A stretch of 64,000 nucleotides of DNA, from the NCBI GenBank assembly GCA_003952965.2, contig CM025849.1, positions 6,607,947-6,671,946 on the forward strand, in the 5' to 3' direction. Below, in pieces: positions 10,804-23,405 of the stretch. The DNA comes from Morella rubra (Eukaryota; Streptophyta; Magnoliopsida; Fagales; Myricaceae). Both the position numbers and the translations under genes were made by a program. Under the pieces are notes generated by a model. It was not told the origin of the DNA, did no database searches, and worked only from the letters and a program-made list of their open reading frames with translations. Position 1 is the first letter of the stretch. Each line of letters starts with the position of its first letter.

Positions 10804-13800
10804 ATGAGGAATGATGGCCATAAACAACAGCAGGGTGGTGTGCCGAGGTCAGGGCGGCCCAGCGGCTTTATTCCGAGCTCGTTTCGCGCCATTTCCAGCT
10901 ACTTGAGAATCGTGTCATCTGGAGCATCAACAGTTGCGCGGTCCGCGGCCTCGGTGGCATCATCAATTGTGGATAGGGATGATGGTGGCAATCATGATCA
11001 GGTGCGAGGTTTACTGGGTTTGCTGACTTTCGTTTAAGTGCAGTCAATTTAAGAAATATCCCTAACTTTTAGCTTTTCCCAATTGGAATTTGTTGTGTAA
11101 AAGTGGAGTTCTTGAGGGTCTGAAAATCTATGATGTGATAATTCATTTGTCCTGTATGTGCAATCAGTGTTTCTATGTTTGGGATGATTTGATTGCATAT
11201 TGCCCCCTGTGGAAAGAAAATACCTAAACTTCCTAATTGGGGAGCCATTAATTAAATGCAGGTCTAGTTTAGTATGCTAATTGAATAGAATAGTGGTAGA
11301 GATTCTTGGTAGTCCCTTTTCAATTTATGGGTATTTTCCACGTGGAATTTTCATGCAAAGCTTTGAATGTGAGAATACAAGGTGTTTGTGCCGTGGAAAG
11401 AAAATGTTTGTTATGAACTAGTTCTATCTCCTATGGCGATTGCTTTATTCTGATGGGTCTGTATAAGTAATTGTGAAAAGGTACAGTTGTAAAGGGTTGG
11501 AAGGTTGTTGCTTGAGGTTGAAGTTATTGTGTATGATTGTTTGTTGCATGAAGATATGATTTTTTGTTGACCCAACTTAGTAGATTGGATTGTGTGGCAT
11601 GTGTGCGAAGCTTTCCATGTCTTTGACAAACTTAAAAGTTGAATTTTTTGTAGTTTACTGTAGTTCAGATGTGTACTTTCTGACCTTTTATTGCGGCTTG
11701 GCACTTTTCTTTAATGGTTGGATGTATAGGAATCACTAACAGTATGGTTTAATGGTTGATAGCATGTTTTTTCTTGATAGTTGATAGTTGAGGACGGGTT
11801 GTCAGCTTATCATTTAGGATTTTTGTCGGTTGTGTGAGCTCATGCCGTGTGTTCTCACTATGGATTTACATTTTACATCAGCTAAGTAGTTTCTTAGGTC
11901 TTTATGAGGGTTGGGTTGTTTAGTTGCGTAGAGTTGGACGGATGTAGCTTTTGCCGGTTGACCTGACAACTTGTACCTGTATAAGTGTAAGGTGTTACCC
12001 TAACAATGATCGCCACCGTGCTTTCCCTTGGCATTGTTGGGATCGTTGCATGGTAGAGAAGGGGGGGTGGGGAACAGAGGTCTTAGGTGGTTTGTTAATT
12101 GGTGAGGTTGTCAATACGCATTTGTTGCTCATTATTGTCCGCATTGGGTTGATGGTTGCCCATGTGCTTGCCTTTGAAGCTTTTGTTTTGATAATATTAA
12201 AGGCTGTTTAAATAGCAAGAAAACATGTAAATTTCTTAATGGATAACACTGTGGTCACGCATTGAGTAAATTAGTTGTGAGTTTAAGCTAAATGTTTTGT
12301 GCCCCATTTTTGTTTATTAAGTGATAGTCATTTCGTGGGCTCCATTTGGTTTACTGAATTAGGTAATCTAATCAATAACGACATTGAGTGTTAATTTTCT
12401 TCTTATTATGTGGCACTGATGTGTTGGAAGCATTTTTCTGTACAGTAACATTCATAATTACCTAATATTGGGAAATTATTTCCAATTAGTTTGGACAGCA
12501 GTCACTTGAACTTTAATCAGCTTGTTAATTATTTTCCTTTGAATTGAGTTATGTTCTTAAAAATTAACTTTCATACGAAATGAGCCTTTTAATCAAGACA
12601 GGTTCTCAAGAGTTGCTGCCTGGCTAGAAGTTAAGTGCAATTATATACGTAGACTGCTACAGAGTAAACTTGGTCAGGAAGTCCTGGAGTTGGTATGAAG
12701 TATAAAAGGATATGATTAATATTCTTCCTTTTGGAAAGATAATTTTATACAGAACTGCTGTGGATGGCAAACTTCTATCATGTTATCATAAATCCAGGGA
12801 AGACGTTTAGAAAAGTCTAATATCGGAGACATTGCGTGCATAGCTGGGACAAAAATAATTTGACATGCTTATGAAAGTAGTTTTGTAATTTCAAGCATTT
12901 GCACCTAAATGTGGATTGTGTGAGATCAGATGTGCTTTAGGTGGGCATAAAGAGAGTTGCTGAGGTGTTATTGCACTGTAATTGAGTTTAAAATAATTAT
13001 TGTTGCAGTTCTTGTTTTAGTTGCAAAAATGTTTAGATAATGTAGAGCTATTTGTTTGGAAGTGTTGTCCTGTCATAATTTCACATCGATTGATGACAAT
13101 ATTTACATCATATTGTTGGTGCCTGTCTTGTGTTAATGTGGATTAGTCATGTTGCTTTATATTCTTCTTTGTTAGCTTTCTCTATATGTCTGCATATTTG
13201 GGTGCGGTGGTGTTAGTCATGCAGCTTTGATATGGATGATTCCTTCCATATAAGTTTTACAATTCTAAAAAACTTCATGTATTTCCACATAAAAATATAG
13301 GTGAATTGGGCTGGGTTCGACAAGTTAGAGGGTGAGGGAGATGTCGTTCGGCAAGTTCTACTACTCGCTTACCGGTCTGGTTTCCAGGTTTGGGATGTTG
13401 AAGATGCAGATAATGTTCGTGACCTAGTTTCCAGGCATGATGGTCCTGTTTCATTTCTGCAAATGCTACCAAAACCAATAGAATCAAAGAGGTTGCAAAG
13501 CAAGTTTGCAGACAGCCACCCCTTGCTGGTAGTTTGTGCTGATGGTTCTGTTTCTATAGGTAATAATATTCTTGATGGTTCAGCCACTCCTAGTAACGAG
13601 AGCTTCACAAATGGCCACGAACCTTTGAATGGCAGTTCTTCGCCTACTGCTGTTCGGTTTTATTCCCTTAGATCTCAATCTTACGTTCATGTGTTAAAGT
13701 TCAGATCTGTTGTCTACTCTGTAAGATGCAGTTCCCGAGTTGTTGCTGTTTCTCAAGCAGCTCAGGTATTTTTTCTTATGTAATTTTCAGTCACCCTTTT

Positions 13801-16800
13801 CTTCTGCCTAACCCATGTGTGAAAATGAAGAGTTATAAATTGCAGATACACTGCTTTGATGCAACAACACTGGAGAGGGAATATACCATTCTTACAAATT
13901 CTATAGTTACGGCATGTCCTGGTTCTGGAGGCATAGGTTATGGTCCTCTTGCAGTGGGCCCCCGATGGCTTGCTTATAGTGGAAGTCCTGTTGTAGTCTC
14001 GAATTCGGGGCGTGTCAGTCCACAACATCTGACGTCTTCTGGAAGCTTTCCAGGTTTTCCTTCAAATGGCAGCATAGTGGCTCACTATGCAAAAGAATCT
14101 AGCAAGCAACTTGCTGCTGGGATTGTGACTTTAGGAGACATGGGTTATAAGAAGCTGTCCAGGTACTGCTCCGAGCTTCTTCCTGACAATACTTCAACGC
14201 AATTGGGGAATCCTGGCTGGAAAGGAAATGGAACTGTCAATATCCATTTAACAGATGCAGAAAATGTTGGAATGGTACATTCTTTTCTCAACTTTGCTTG
14301 TACTGTTTATGAACCCACATATGCATGCCTGCTCCATGGCATTTATGCTTTATTGCAAGTTTTGACTAGAATTCTTGTGCTTTGCTTTTGCTTCTTTGGC
14401 TTCGTGAAGGCATTCTTCTGCACAGTATAAGCTGTATGATATTTGTTGTCTTATTTGACCTGATATATATATGTCTAAAATTTATACATTTACTTTTGAT
14501 TATCAGGTCATTGTCAGAGATATAGTCTCCAAAGCTGTTATTGCCCAGTTCAGAGCGCATAAGAGCCCTATTTCAGCATTATGCTTTGACCCAAGTGGTA
14601 CCCTTTTAGTTACTGCTTCGGTCCAGGGGCACAATATAAATGTTTTCAAAATAATGCCTGAACTCCCTGGAAGCTGCTCTGCATCTGATGCAGGTGCATC
14701 TTACGTACATCTTTACAGGCTGCAACGAGGTTTCACAAATGCAGTATGTATCGGATACTTGTTTCAAGGTTCCTTCTTGAATATGTCATTGTTATCCTTT
14801 TTCGTTTATCTGTTTTTGGGTGATTTTTCAGGTCATACAGGACATCAGTTTCAGTGATGACAGTAACTGGATTATGATCAGCTCATCTAGGGGAACAAGC
14901 CATCTGTTTGCTATAAATCCTCTTGGAGGATCTGTAAACTTTCAGCCCGCTGATGCTAATTTTACGATAAAAAATAGTGGTTTGGCCATTATGACTAATC
15001 CAGCAGTCCGTTGGCCACCTAATCAACTGAGCCTTTCTGAAGCTGGTCCTCCGGTTACACTTTCTGTTGTTAGCAGGATAAGGAATGGGAGTAATGGATG
15101 GAGAGGAACTGTAAGTGGTGCAGCAGCAGCTGCAACAGGCAGGATGAGTTCCCTTTCTGGGGCTATTGCTTCTTCTTTCCACAAGTGCAGAGGCAACACT
15201 TCATACATGGATTGCAACAATTCGAAGGCAAAATATCACCTCTTGGTCTTTTCTCCGTCTGGTTCTATGATACAGTATGTATTGCGATCACCGATTTGTG
15301 TAGATCCTACAGCTATTGTGTCTGTATTAAGGACTGCTCCTGAGTCACCTCCGGAATGTGATGCAAGATTAGTCATTGAGGCTATCCAGAAGTGGAATAT
15401 ATGTCAGAAACATAATCGAAGAGAGAGAGAAGATAATATAGACATATATGGTGAGAATGGAAATTCAGATACCAATAAAGTATATTCTAAAGGAGTGAAG
15501 AAGGGAAATAGCATCTATCCTGAAGTGGGGTCCACATTCTTGAAAGCAAAGGTCAGTCCTGAGGAGAAACATCATTTCTATATATCAGAAGCTGAACTGC
15601 AGATGCATCAACCACGGACTCCGTTGTGGGTGAAACCAGAGGTATATGTGTTCTCCAGCAAAATGAAGATGTGTGTTTGTTTACGTCAATAATTCATACA
15701 GTTTCTTTGACGTTTGGCATGTCCCCTGTTCTCGTATATTGTCTTACCAGATATACTTCCAGACGATGATAGTGGAAGGCACTGACAAAAATGAAGAAAA
15801 TGGATCTGGGGGTGAAATTGAAGTTGAAAGGATTCCAACTCGCATGATTGAAGCAAGGTCAAAAGGGTTGGTTCCAGTTTTTGACTATCTTCCGACCCCC
15901 AAAATCCAACCAACAAGGTGCATTAAGTTTGAGTCCATCTATCAAACTCATTTCTTAGATGCAACTGTTGCTTATATACGATCAATTATGTTTGAGATAT
16001 GTGGGTACCTGATTCTTTATGATATCATACTTGAAAAATGCATATCATAGATAAAGCATATCATCTGTTGATTATAAGTGTGCTTCATGTATCATGGAGC
16101 TTTAGCTTACATGTAAAAGATGTGTGGGTTCAAAGAGCAAATGGGTGACATGCAACTTATCAATTGTATTGATCATCAAGTTTTTTAAAACGAACCGACA
16201 CCGATACCTGCCTGACCAACAAGGACATGGGTGGATTTATGATGGGAGTTGGGGGACACAGTATCCAGCCTCAATGGGCTGAGTTGAGGGGCTGGATAAT
16301 TGGACAATAGCCTGGCTAACATTTGTTTATATCTTTTTGAAAAAATAAAGTTAATTTTAGTAAGTCCCTCTCTCCCTCTCTTTCTCATTCTTGTTGAGCC
16401 TTCTAGAGTGCTTGTGCATCCTCCTCTACTCCTTCACTCTTCACCTCTGCTGTTCATCATTGGCCACTCGTTAGTGTATTTGCCTCCTTCAGTCACCTGA
16501 GGTGGGTCTTACCACTGAATATCTGTTCTTCCACTCTCCGCCCACTGCCTTTGCTTCTTTTGCATTGTGATCAATCTGCCTTTAACCTTTTTCTCAGAAA
16601 CTGAGAGCATATACCTCACTGAAGGGGGTTGGATTAGGTGATTGACTCCCTGTTTTCACCGACATCAGTTGGTATAGGGCTGATTACCAACTAGGGGGAT
16701 CAGTGATCGGCCCCGCTTATAAATCAAATAAAAGCTATATCTTGCATGAATGTGCATCAGGAATTATGACCGACAGGAGTTATGAAGTATCATTTCCCTT

Positions 16801-17173
16801 GTCATACAGGAACCCTGCTCTAGACAGCAATGTTAGTGGCCAACTTCAGTATCAGAGATCTGGGTTGTCTGCAAATGGCAGGTTTTCATGTGGGAGCAGC
16901 TCTGGCTCTCTTAACTCTATGACTGACAGTGGTGCTTTGCCGGCGGAATTTCAAAATGAAGTTGAAGAAACTGAATCTGATGGTCCTCGAATGCCAGTCG
17001 ATAACAAGGGCTTTGTAAATACTGATGAAAGCCCAAAAACAAAGACTCGGCTTGAGATTGTAAATAATAAAGAGAGCTTAACAATGGATGCTCAACTCAA
17101 GTTTGTATATAGTAACAAAGAAGGCCTGAAAATGGAGAATCATTCTGAAGATGAAGTTGGTGAGTTTGATTAG
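10804..17173 (+). CDS. ATG18H: ATG18h-like autophagy protein (WD40 propeller plus BCAS3 domain)
   Basis: Seven exons join in frame: 10804-11001, 13301-13765, 13846-14274, 14507-14743, 14832-15641, 15751-15917 and 16810-17173, giving 889 aa; the Arabidopsis relatives are about 760-930 aa. Every intron is GT-AG. Key stretches are FRAISSYLRIVSSGAS near the N-terminus, VNWAGFDK at the exon 1/2 junction, SRHDGPVSFLQM, YSLRSQSYVHVLKFRS, GPLAVGPRWLAYSG, FRAHKSPISALCFDPSGTLL, and the C-terminal BCAS3 region with ERIPTRMIEARSKGLVPVFDYL. ATG18/PROPPIN proteins bind phosphoinositides and act in autophagosome formation; the f/g/h group carries the extra BCAS3 domain. No FRRG motif was found, as is usual in this subgroup. 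Intron 1 is 2.3 kb. A possible donor at 17159-17161 could extend the gene, but the in-frame stop at 17171 is accepted. Confidence 0.93.
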
Positions 17174-19886
17174 AGGTATGTTATTTCCCATCTATTATAG
17201 TTTTTTATTGGTTCAAATAGTTTGTTGGATGAGATTGTGCAAGTAATTTATTAAAAATATCACACTGATCGAAGCGGGAATGCATTGCAGTATTAGTAAG
17301 CACTCAGAGAGTGATGCTATTGTTGCTTGACGCATATGAACTTGAAGTTTTATGCTATCGGCTAACATTAGCACAAGAATGCTATTTTGCACACCTTGTT
17401 GTACACCTGTGTTTTATGCTCGACTTTTGGTCACCATTTCTAATCAAAAAGGAGATCACATTTCCTGGAATGTCCAAACTGCTGCTATTTATTTCGGTGT
17501 TACTGAAAATCTGTAATTGAGGCATGTGAGGAAAACTCATGGTAGTTTGATTCTGTAATAACTTGGTAGTTGTTAGATTGTGTCATAATCAAGATCACAC
17601 GTCATAAAAATCTGGTGCTTCTTTCTTTTGGGATCTCTTTCTACCTCTTGTTTTCTACACAGTAGTTGAATTTAACTGGACTTCTTCATGTAATGGGTTC
17701 CTGCCATGTTATCTTGTAGTCTACCTCTCTGGACATAGGGACACATTAAGTGCATACTTAGCGTTGCCTCGGGCAATGCTAATCTTTGGACTTGGTGTCT
17801 TTTCTGTCTGAATCTAAAGCCTACTTGTTTCTTTTTACTCCGAGAAAAGTGATAGCTTGTATTAGCATTAAGCTTAGCACATCAGTACGGTACGAAAAGT
17901 CAGCAGGAATACAATCGATGTGCAAATAGACTCGTTTTAGATCTTTTCGATAGGCTTGTCTGGATGGTCCTTGTATCTCTTGATCCTGTGTTTTTTGGAG
18001 TCATTATTAACGGTCTATGAGATGGGGCTGGTATGATTGTCTCATGAACTTTTCATTTGTTTGTAACCTAAGTTACCAAGCTTTTGGATGGTTTCAAGTA
18101 ATGCAATCACAAAGATTGATCATTGTACATCCTTTCTGTAATCATCTTTGAATTAATTTCCCCTCGCTGTAGTTTGGGTTACACTCTGTTCCCTTGTTCT
18201 CAGGTGTGCAGATATTCTTTCATTCTCCTGTGGTGTTCATTAACAGTGTGGATAAAATGGGTGGAAATTTAGAGAACAGTGATGCGGAATTGTTGATACT
18301 TTCTACCGAAGACTTTGTAAATAACCGACGATATATTTGAAAATAATCAGTGCTAATATGTAAATAATAGCGTCCTGTAATGGCTCTTTCTACTATTTCT
18401 TTATTTTACTAATTTAAATTTTATTCTCCTACTGCTCCTGGCATTTTTCTCAGACAAAATGCTCGTTCTCATGTTCTGGATTTGTATATACTTTCTGCCT
18501 ATAATTCTTTTATTGGATTTCTTCCCATTCTTGCATAGAGTCTCTGGAGGTTTTAACCATTTTACGACTTTACCGTCAGGTGATTTTTTTCAGACCTAAC
18601 CACGTCGGTGAATTTCTTCCCCTCGCCTGTTTAATCGGTTTGTAGGGCAAAAACAAGGACTTTACATGTTTGTGGATTCGGGCAGAGTTGCTTGGAAGTA
18701 ATATATCAGTGCAAGACCATTTGTTTTATGCAAGTTGGGGAAATTCATCCGTTTGGATAATGTTCTTTTTAAGGTATTGTTGTCATTTCAATGGCAGTCA
18801 AACCTAGGCTTCCGCTTGGAGTTCTTTGAGGTGAATTTGGTGGACCCTTTTTGAGTTTGCACCTGGAGGGAGAGTTGGGGGTGGGAAACCGACTGGGCGA
18901 AGATATCAAAGAAGATTGAAAGTGCGCTTGGAGAGCAATTGCAAGCACAGACTCCCTTCCCCAAAAATCAATGCATTGATGGCTTATTCGGAATGCAATG
19001 AACGTAATCTTTGAATAACGAAGGAGCGAGGAGGAACCAGGAAAAGGAAAAACTCTTGAATATGTGGTACTCTGAAATGGGGTGATGGGGAGGGTGGTGG
19101 TTTCCACAAGCTGTGAGGAAGGAATTCAATATGCACTTCATGTCCTATGAGTTTGAAGATTGATAAAACAGTTTTCTTTCAACCCGTTGCTTAAGCATCT
19201 GTACTGCATTTGTACACAGAAACGTACCTGAAGAGGTCCATAAACGATAAACATGAAGCTTGTATTGCATAACGAGTACGGGAGTACCTATAAGCGTACT
19301 GATCAAGGGGAAAAAAAAAAGGTGTCTGCACGTCTACAAAATGGGGGTAACCCGTCTCTCTCTGTTCTTCTTCTTCTTCTTCTATTATTATTTTTATTTT
19401 TTATCACATCAAAACCATGAGTCTTCTTCAATCTTCACTGCATCATAACAACAATGGGGTTTTAGACCCTTCATACAGCCATTTTTTTTTAGAAATGACT
19501 ATAACTCCAAATTTTATTAAAAACTCTCACTTACGTGGAAGAATACCACGATTATATCCAAAACCAAACAGACTCTCAAAAACAACATAGAGGACCCAAA
19601 GAACCAAAAAAAAAATATTCATACAGCCAGGTTAAGTCAGCCAAGTGCTCACCATTTTTTTTTTCTAAGCAAAGATAATATCATTCAACAACAAAGAAAC
19701 CGTACAACAGAAACACAAACGGAGAAGCAGAAATGGGGAGTCAGCCAAGTGCTCACTTGTTATGGAGATGCCGCTGGTTCTAGTGACTGTTGGCCTGCAG
19801 TTGATTGAGGGAGAGAGGAGGGTGATATAGGCCGTGAGCCGCAGAGAAAGAAACAGTCCAAGAAATTGAACGCATGGGAGGTTGGA
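17174..19886. other. 3' region of the ATG18h-like gene and intergenic DNA
   Basis: The first few hundred bases are probably the 3' UTR. Later sequence has no recognised gene. A 112-codon frame on the minus strand at 18769-19107 is GC-richer than its surroundings but matches no family I know and is left uncalled. A TTC/TTA microsatellite lies at 19365-19395. Confidence 0.5.
19490..19740 (-). mobile_element. Possible LINE 3'-tail fragments
   Basis: Read on the minus strand, two adjacent pieces end in T/A-rich tails after phrases typical of plant LINE 3' ends: GTTTTTAATAAAATTTGG near 19510-19530, and AATGATATTATCTTTGC near 19670-19690. Each is followed by an A-run on the minus strand. No coding domain remains. 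This is recognition by pattern only, and the boundaries are approximate. Confidence 0.35.
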
Positions 19887-22800
19887 TTATGGAGGGGTCA
19901 ATGTTGACCTTCGTTTCCTAGTTCTCTTCACCGAGGTCAAAGACGAACTTCTATCTGGGTCAGCTGGATGAAAATAAGGCTGCAAACTTATTTTTGTTTT
20001 GTCAGCATCCCACTCCAACGAGTCCCACCATGGAGATTCGCCACTTATCTGTTTTATGGTCTCTGCATTTTGCTCAGTGAGAGGCAGCTTTCTAAGAAGA
20101 TTGCACTTGATCACATCAACCTGCTCTAAACGTGGCCAAGCCTCTCCGTCTCTGCAAAGAGATATTAATTTGGGAAGGTTCTCCAGTTTCAATGTCCGTA
20201 GGTTTGGAACAACAGGATCTCGACCCATGTTCTGCATTGAATGGTGATCGAAGAGCTGAGCTAACTTGAGACAGAAGCTTACTCTGATTTCTTCCAGGTT
20301 TGGCAGGGAGTGAATTGGGGAATCACAGTTGAGAAGAGAACGCATTTTGGCACATCCGGTCACTTCAATTAATTTTAGTCTCAGAAATTTGAGCCCAAGA
20401 TGCCCAAAGAGTTCTGAAATGCTGCAAATGTGAGACAGGTGTTCAAGATGAAGTTCCTCTAAATTTGGTAGTAAGTCAGACCTTGCAGCACATCCTCCTA
20501 GTGGCAGTAAACTGCTGTTATAGTTGGCTATAGTAAGAGATTTTAAACCAGCAAAGCTGTGATTACTCTTGGTTACCAACTGTTCTAGCATCTCTTTCAC
20601 TCCCAAACAATCATTTAAGAGCAGAGAACTTGCATTCTTCAACAAACCCCCTATCTGTTCTCCCGAAAGATCAAAACCACCTATAGTTACTGTTTTGTCA
20701 TGAGTGCTTTGTACGGAGACATCTTTATAGCTGGAACCAATTAAAAGCTGGAATCTTCTTAATCTCTTTATCCAGGAAAGATCTTTATAGCTGAGACATG
20801 GGAACCTCACTAAATTGATGAATAAGACAAGTAGCCGCTGAAGGCATAGCAGCTCTTCAAAAGTAGTTTGGTCCTCTTCTACTGCTCCCTTCACACTGAA
20901 CTGGAAACCACTGTTTGTCATATCCAGAACTTCTAAATTAGACAAGTTGGATATAATTCCAGCTTGAATGGTCTTTAGAAAGTGAGTGCGGGATAAGTTA
21001 AGTTGCCTTAAGTTGCTCAAGTTTTTCATCCCTATTGGCAGTTCATTGATAGGAGTTTCACAGAGATCTAGCACTTCAAGTCTACTAAGCCTTTCCAGTG
21101 GGGTTAAGTCTACAAGATAGTGGCAATCCTTCAAAAGGAGAGCACGGAGTTGTCCAAGTTGAGGTAGAGAAAGAGGCAATGAACGGATTCTTGTTCCACC
21201 AATATTCAGGACCTTGAGTGCCTCAAATCCCTCAAGGAATTTCTCAGGAATTCTGTCAACAGAAAAATTACCTTGTAGTAATAGAGTCGAGGCCTCTGAG
21301 CAATTTATCATACAATCAGGCAACGTCCTTATCTTGTTATTCGTGAAAGAAACTCTTTTAAGGGAATCTGATAACTCAGTAGCTTTGATCATACTCAAGC
21401 CCATCCCTGAACGAACAAGGAATTTACACCCATCCTCAGACAAGGAGGAGGATATCCATATAGCAACATCACGGACAACATCATGCATCTTCACCGTGTC
21501 CTTATGGGCACCATCTTCTAACAAACAAGCATCTTTTAGATTTTCAATCAGAGTGATACCTCTATTGACTGAATCCTCATAGTTTTCTTGTTCATCTAGC
21601 AAACCTTCCGCCAGCCAGCATTGTAGTAGTTCACTGATTGCAATTGAGAAGTCCTCAGGAAACAAAGAACAGTACAAGAAACAAGGTTTTATGTTTTTAC
21701 CTTGTAGCGAGTCATAACTCCACTTCAAAGGCTTAAAGACCTCATCCTCGACGCCTCCTGTACAAGGCATTGATCTTTGCAGCTCATTTAAGGCATGCTT
21801 CCACAACTCAGCCTTTATCTTTCCCCTCATAGCGGCTCCCACGATGATGATGGCCAAAGGCAATCCACAACATTCTCTAGCAACTGCCTCTGCTAATGGT
21901 CTAAAACGTTCTGACATGACCACCTCTCCTGCATTTGAACTGAATAATTGCCAAGCTTCTTCTTCATTTAAACAATCCACTTTAACATCAACATCAGTCC
22001 TCATGTACCTACAAACATCCCGAGATCGAGTCGTGAATATGATCTTAGAACCCGTATGAACTTCAAGCGGCGGGATCCCCAAAAGGTCCAAGTCAATTTT
22101 CTCCCAAACATCATCTAGAATAAGTAGAAAGTTTTCCTCATGCTCCAGTCTTTGATAAAGTCGACGGGCCAATCTCTCCGCACTTTCTCCCTTTTTCAAC
22201 TCTAAATCTAATCTCTCAGCTATTTGTGTTTGGACTTTTTTCATGTCAAAATTCTTTGAAACAGTAGCCCATATGACGATGCCAAAAGGCTGCATGGAAG
22301 AATTACTCTTGAGCTTATTGTTCAAGTTTCTTACCAGAGTGGTCTTGCCGATTCCTCCCATACCCCAAATACCAATCCTCCGAACCTTAGGATTGGACAA
22401 TAGATCCATAGTTTCGGCTAGATTTTTTGATGCCGTTGTTTGATCTTGAATTGAAGGTCCAGGAATATGCTCCACTGCTGTTGGTGCTGAACAATTGATA
22501 GCCACGTTACCAGTGTGAGAATTTCCAGCTTCTAGAAGCCTCTCCGTCTCCGTGAGCTTTTTTGTCACCTCCCTGCTCATCCTATAAATTTTCAAGGAAC
22601 ATCGTGAAACCTGTACCGCTTGAATCTGATCGACTTCAAGCAGAAGCTCTTCAACCTCCTTAAGCCACTCTATAACTTGAGTCCTTAGCGCTTTCCCTTC
22701 TCTCCGACTCCTTTCCGTTTCATTTTTGACATCATCTCTGAAAGCAGCAAGGGATTTCATCTTCTCCTTCAAAACATTCAGGTTTGACCGATATTTGAAA

Positions 22801-22892
22801 ATGTTCTTGATTCTAGAATAGAGAGGGCCACAAACAACTTCGCTAGTTTTGACCACTACTTCACCAACAATCGAACCCAATGCCTCCTCCAT
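19887..22892 (-). CDS. CC-NBS-LRR disease resistance protein, intact
   Basis: A single exon encodes 1001 aa. An N-terminal coiled-coil type region (about 1-150) contains the VIEWLKEVEELLLEVDQI signature of the RPS2/RPS5-like (non-EDVID) class. The NB-ARC domain has the P-loop GMGGIGKTT (177-185), kinase-2 LLILDDVW (256-263), RNBS-B GSKIIFTTRS (281-290), GLPLA (343-347), RNBS-D CFLYCSLFPED (404-414) and MHD (469-471). Irregular leucine-rich repeats run from about 520 to 960, then a short basic tail. All ATPase and switch motifs look functional. Such proteins are intracellular immune receptors; the effector recognised cannot be read from sequence. It resembles the At4g27190 / RPS2-like group. 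It lies head-to-tail with a damaged paralogue about 1.3 kb away. The start at 22892 agrees with the paralogue's N-terminus. Confidence 0.95.
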   Translation of the reverse strand: MEEALGSIVGEVVVKTSEVVCGPLYSRIKNIFKYRSNLNVLKEKMKSLAAFRDDVKNETERSRREGKALRTQVIEWLKEVEELLLEVDQIQAVQVSRCSLKIYRMSREVTKKLTETERLLEAGNSHTGNVAINCSAPTAVEHIPGPSIQDQTTASKNLAETMDLLSNPKVRRIGIWGMGGIGKTTLVRNLNNKLKSNSSMQPFGIVIWATVSKNFDMKKVQTQIAERLDLELKKGESAERLARRLYQRLEHEENFLLILDDVWEKIDLDLLGIPPLEVHTGSKIIFTTRSRDVCRYMRTDVDVKVDCLNEEEAWQLFSSNAGEVVMSERFRPLAEAVARECCGLPLAIIIVGAAMRGKIKAELWKHALNELQRSMPCTGGVEDEVFKPLKWSYDSLQGKNIKPCFLYCSLFPEDFSIAISELLQCWLAEGLLDEQENYEDSVNRGITLIENLKDACLLEDGAHKDTVKMHDVVRDVAIWISSSLSEDGCKFLVRSGMGLSMIKATELSDSLKRVSFTNNKIRTLPDCMINCSEASTLLLQGNFSVDRIPEKFLEGFEALKVLNIGGTRIRSLPLSLPQLGQLRALLLKDCHYLVDLTPLERLSRLEVLDLCETPINELPIGMKNLSNLRQLNLSRTHFLKTIQAGIISNLSNLEVLDMTNSGFQFSVKGAVEEDQTTFEELLCLQRLLVLFINLVRFPCLSYKDLSWIKRLRRFQLLIGSSYKDVSVQSTHDKTVTIGGFDLSGEQIGGLLKNASSLLLNDCLGVKEMLEQLVTKSNHSFAGLKSLTIANYNSSLLPLGGCAARSDLLPNLEELHLEHLSHICSISELFGHLGLKFLRLKLIEVTGCAKMRSLLNCDSPIHSLPNLEEIRVSFCLKLAQLFDHHSMQNMGRDPVVPNLRTLKLENLPKLISLCRDGEAWPRLEQVDVIKCNLLRKLPLTEQNAETIKQISGESPWWDSLEWDADKTKISLQPYFHPADPDRSSSLTSVKRTRKRRSTLTPP

Positions 22893-23154
22893 GCCGAAAC
22901 TTTGCTAAGTGAGATGCCAAATCCACTGAAAGATTCACGACCAAGGAGCTGCAAAAAAAAAACGCGTTTTCTAGAGGAGAAACCATCGGAATGGCTCTCT
23001 GGGACAAATTACTCGTGCTTTCGCTTTCTCTACAGGACGTTCAGGGCCCCGCAACTCTTGGCTCTATCCTCCAGTCTTCCTTCCTTCCGCTTTTCCCCTT
23101 CGGAGAGTCCAAAACGGGTGGTCCAAAAGACAATTACGCAAAGAGAATTTAGAG

Positions 23155-23405
23155 ACATCATCTCTGAAAGCAAGGAGGTAGATTTCATCTTAATTCAAAA
23201 CAGTTCCGTTTGACCGATAAGAAAATGTTCTTGATTCTAGAATAGATTCCACAAACATACTTCGCTAGTTTTGCACCTTGCACCAACAATCGAACCCAAT
23301 GCCTCCTCCATGCCGAAACTTTGCTAAGTGAGATGCCAAATCCACTATTCAGACCAAGCCTGCGAAACGCGTTTTCTAGAGGAGAAACCATCGGAATGGC
23401 TCTCT
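23155..23405 (-). pseudogene. Duplicated fragment of an NLR 5' end
   Basis: This stretch repeats about 22731-22995, which holds the first 50 or so codons and the 5' flank of the intact NLR. Shared blocks include AATGTTCTTGATTCTAGAATAG, the start-codon context CCTCCTCCATGCCGAAACTT, and GCGTTTTCTAGAGGAGAAACC. Several short deletions destroy the reading frame. The original also has more flank between the blocks. It is a shard of a third NLR copy or of an unequal crossover, and it cannot encode a receptor. Confidence 0.85.

Noticed and set aside
18769-19107. 112-codon open frame on the minus strand in GC-richer sequence
   Set aside because: Ser/Pro/Thr-rich with no recognised domain, and other frames are equally unremarkable. 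It may be an old gene remnant, but the evidence is too thin.
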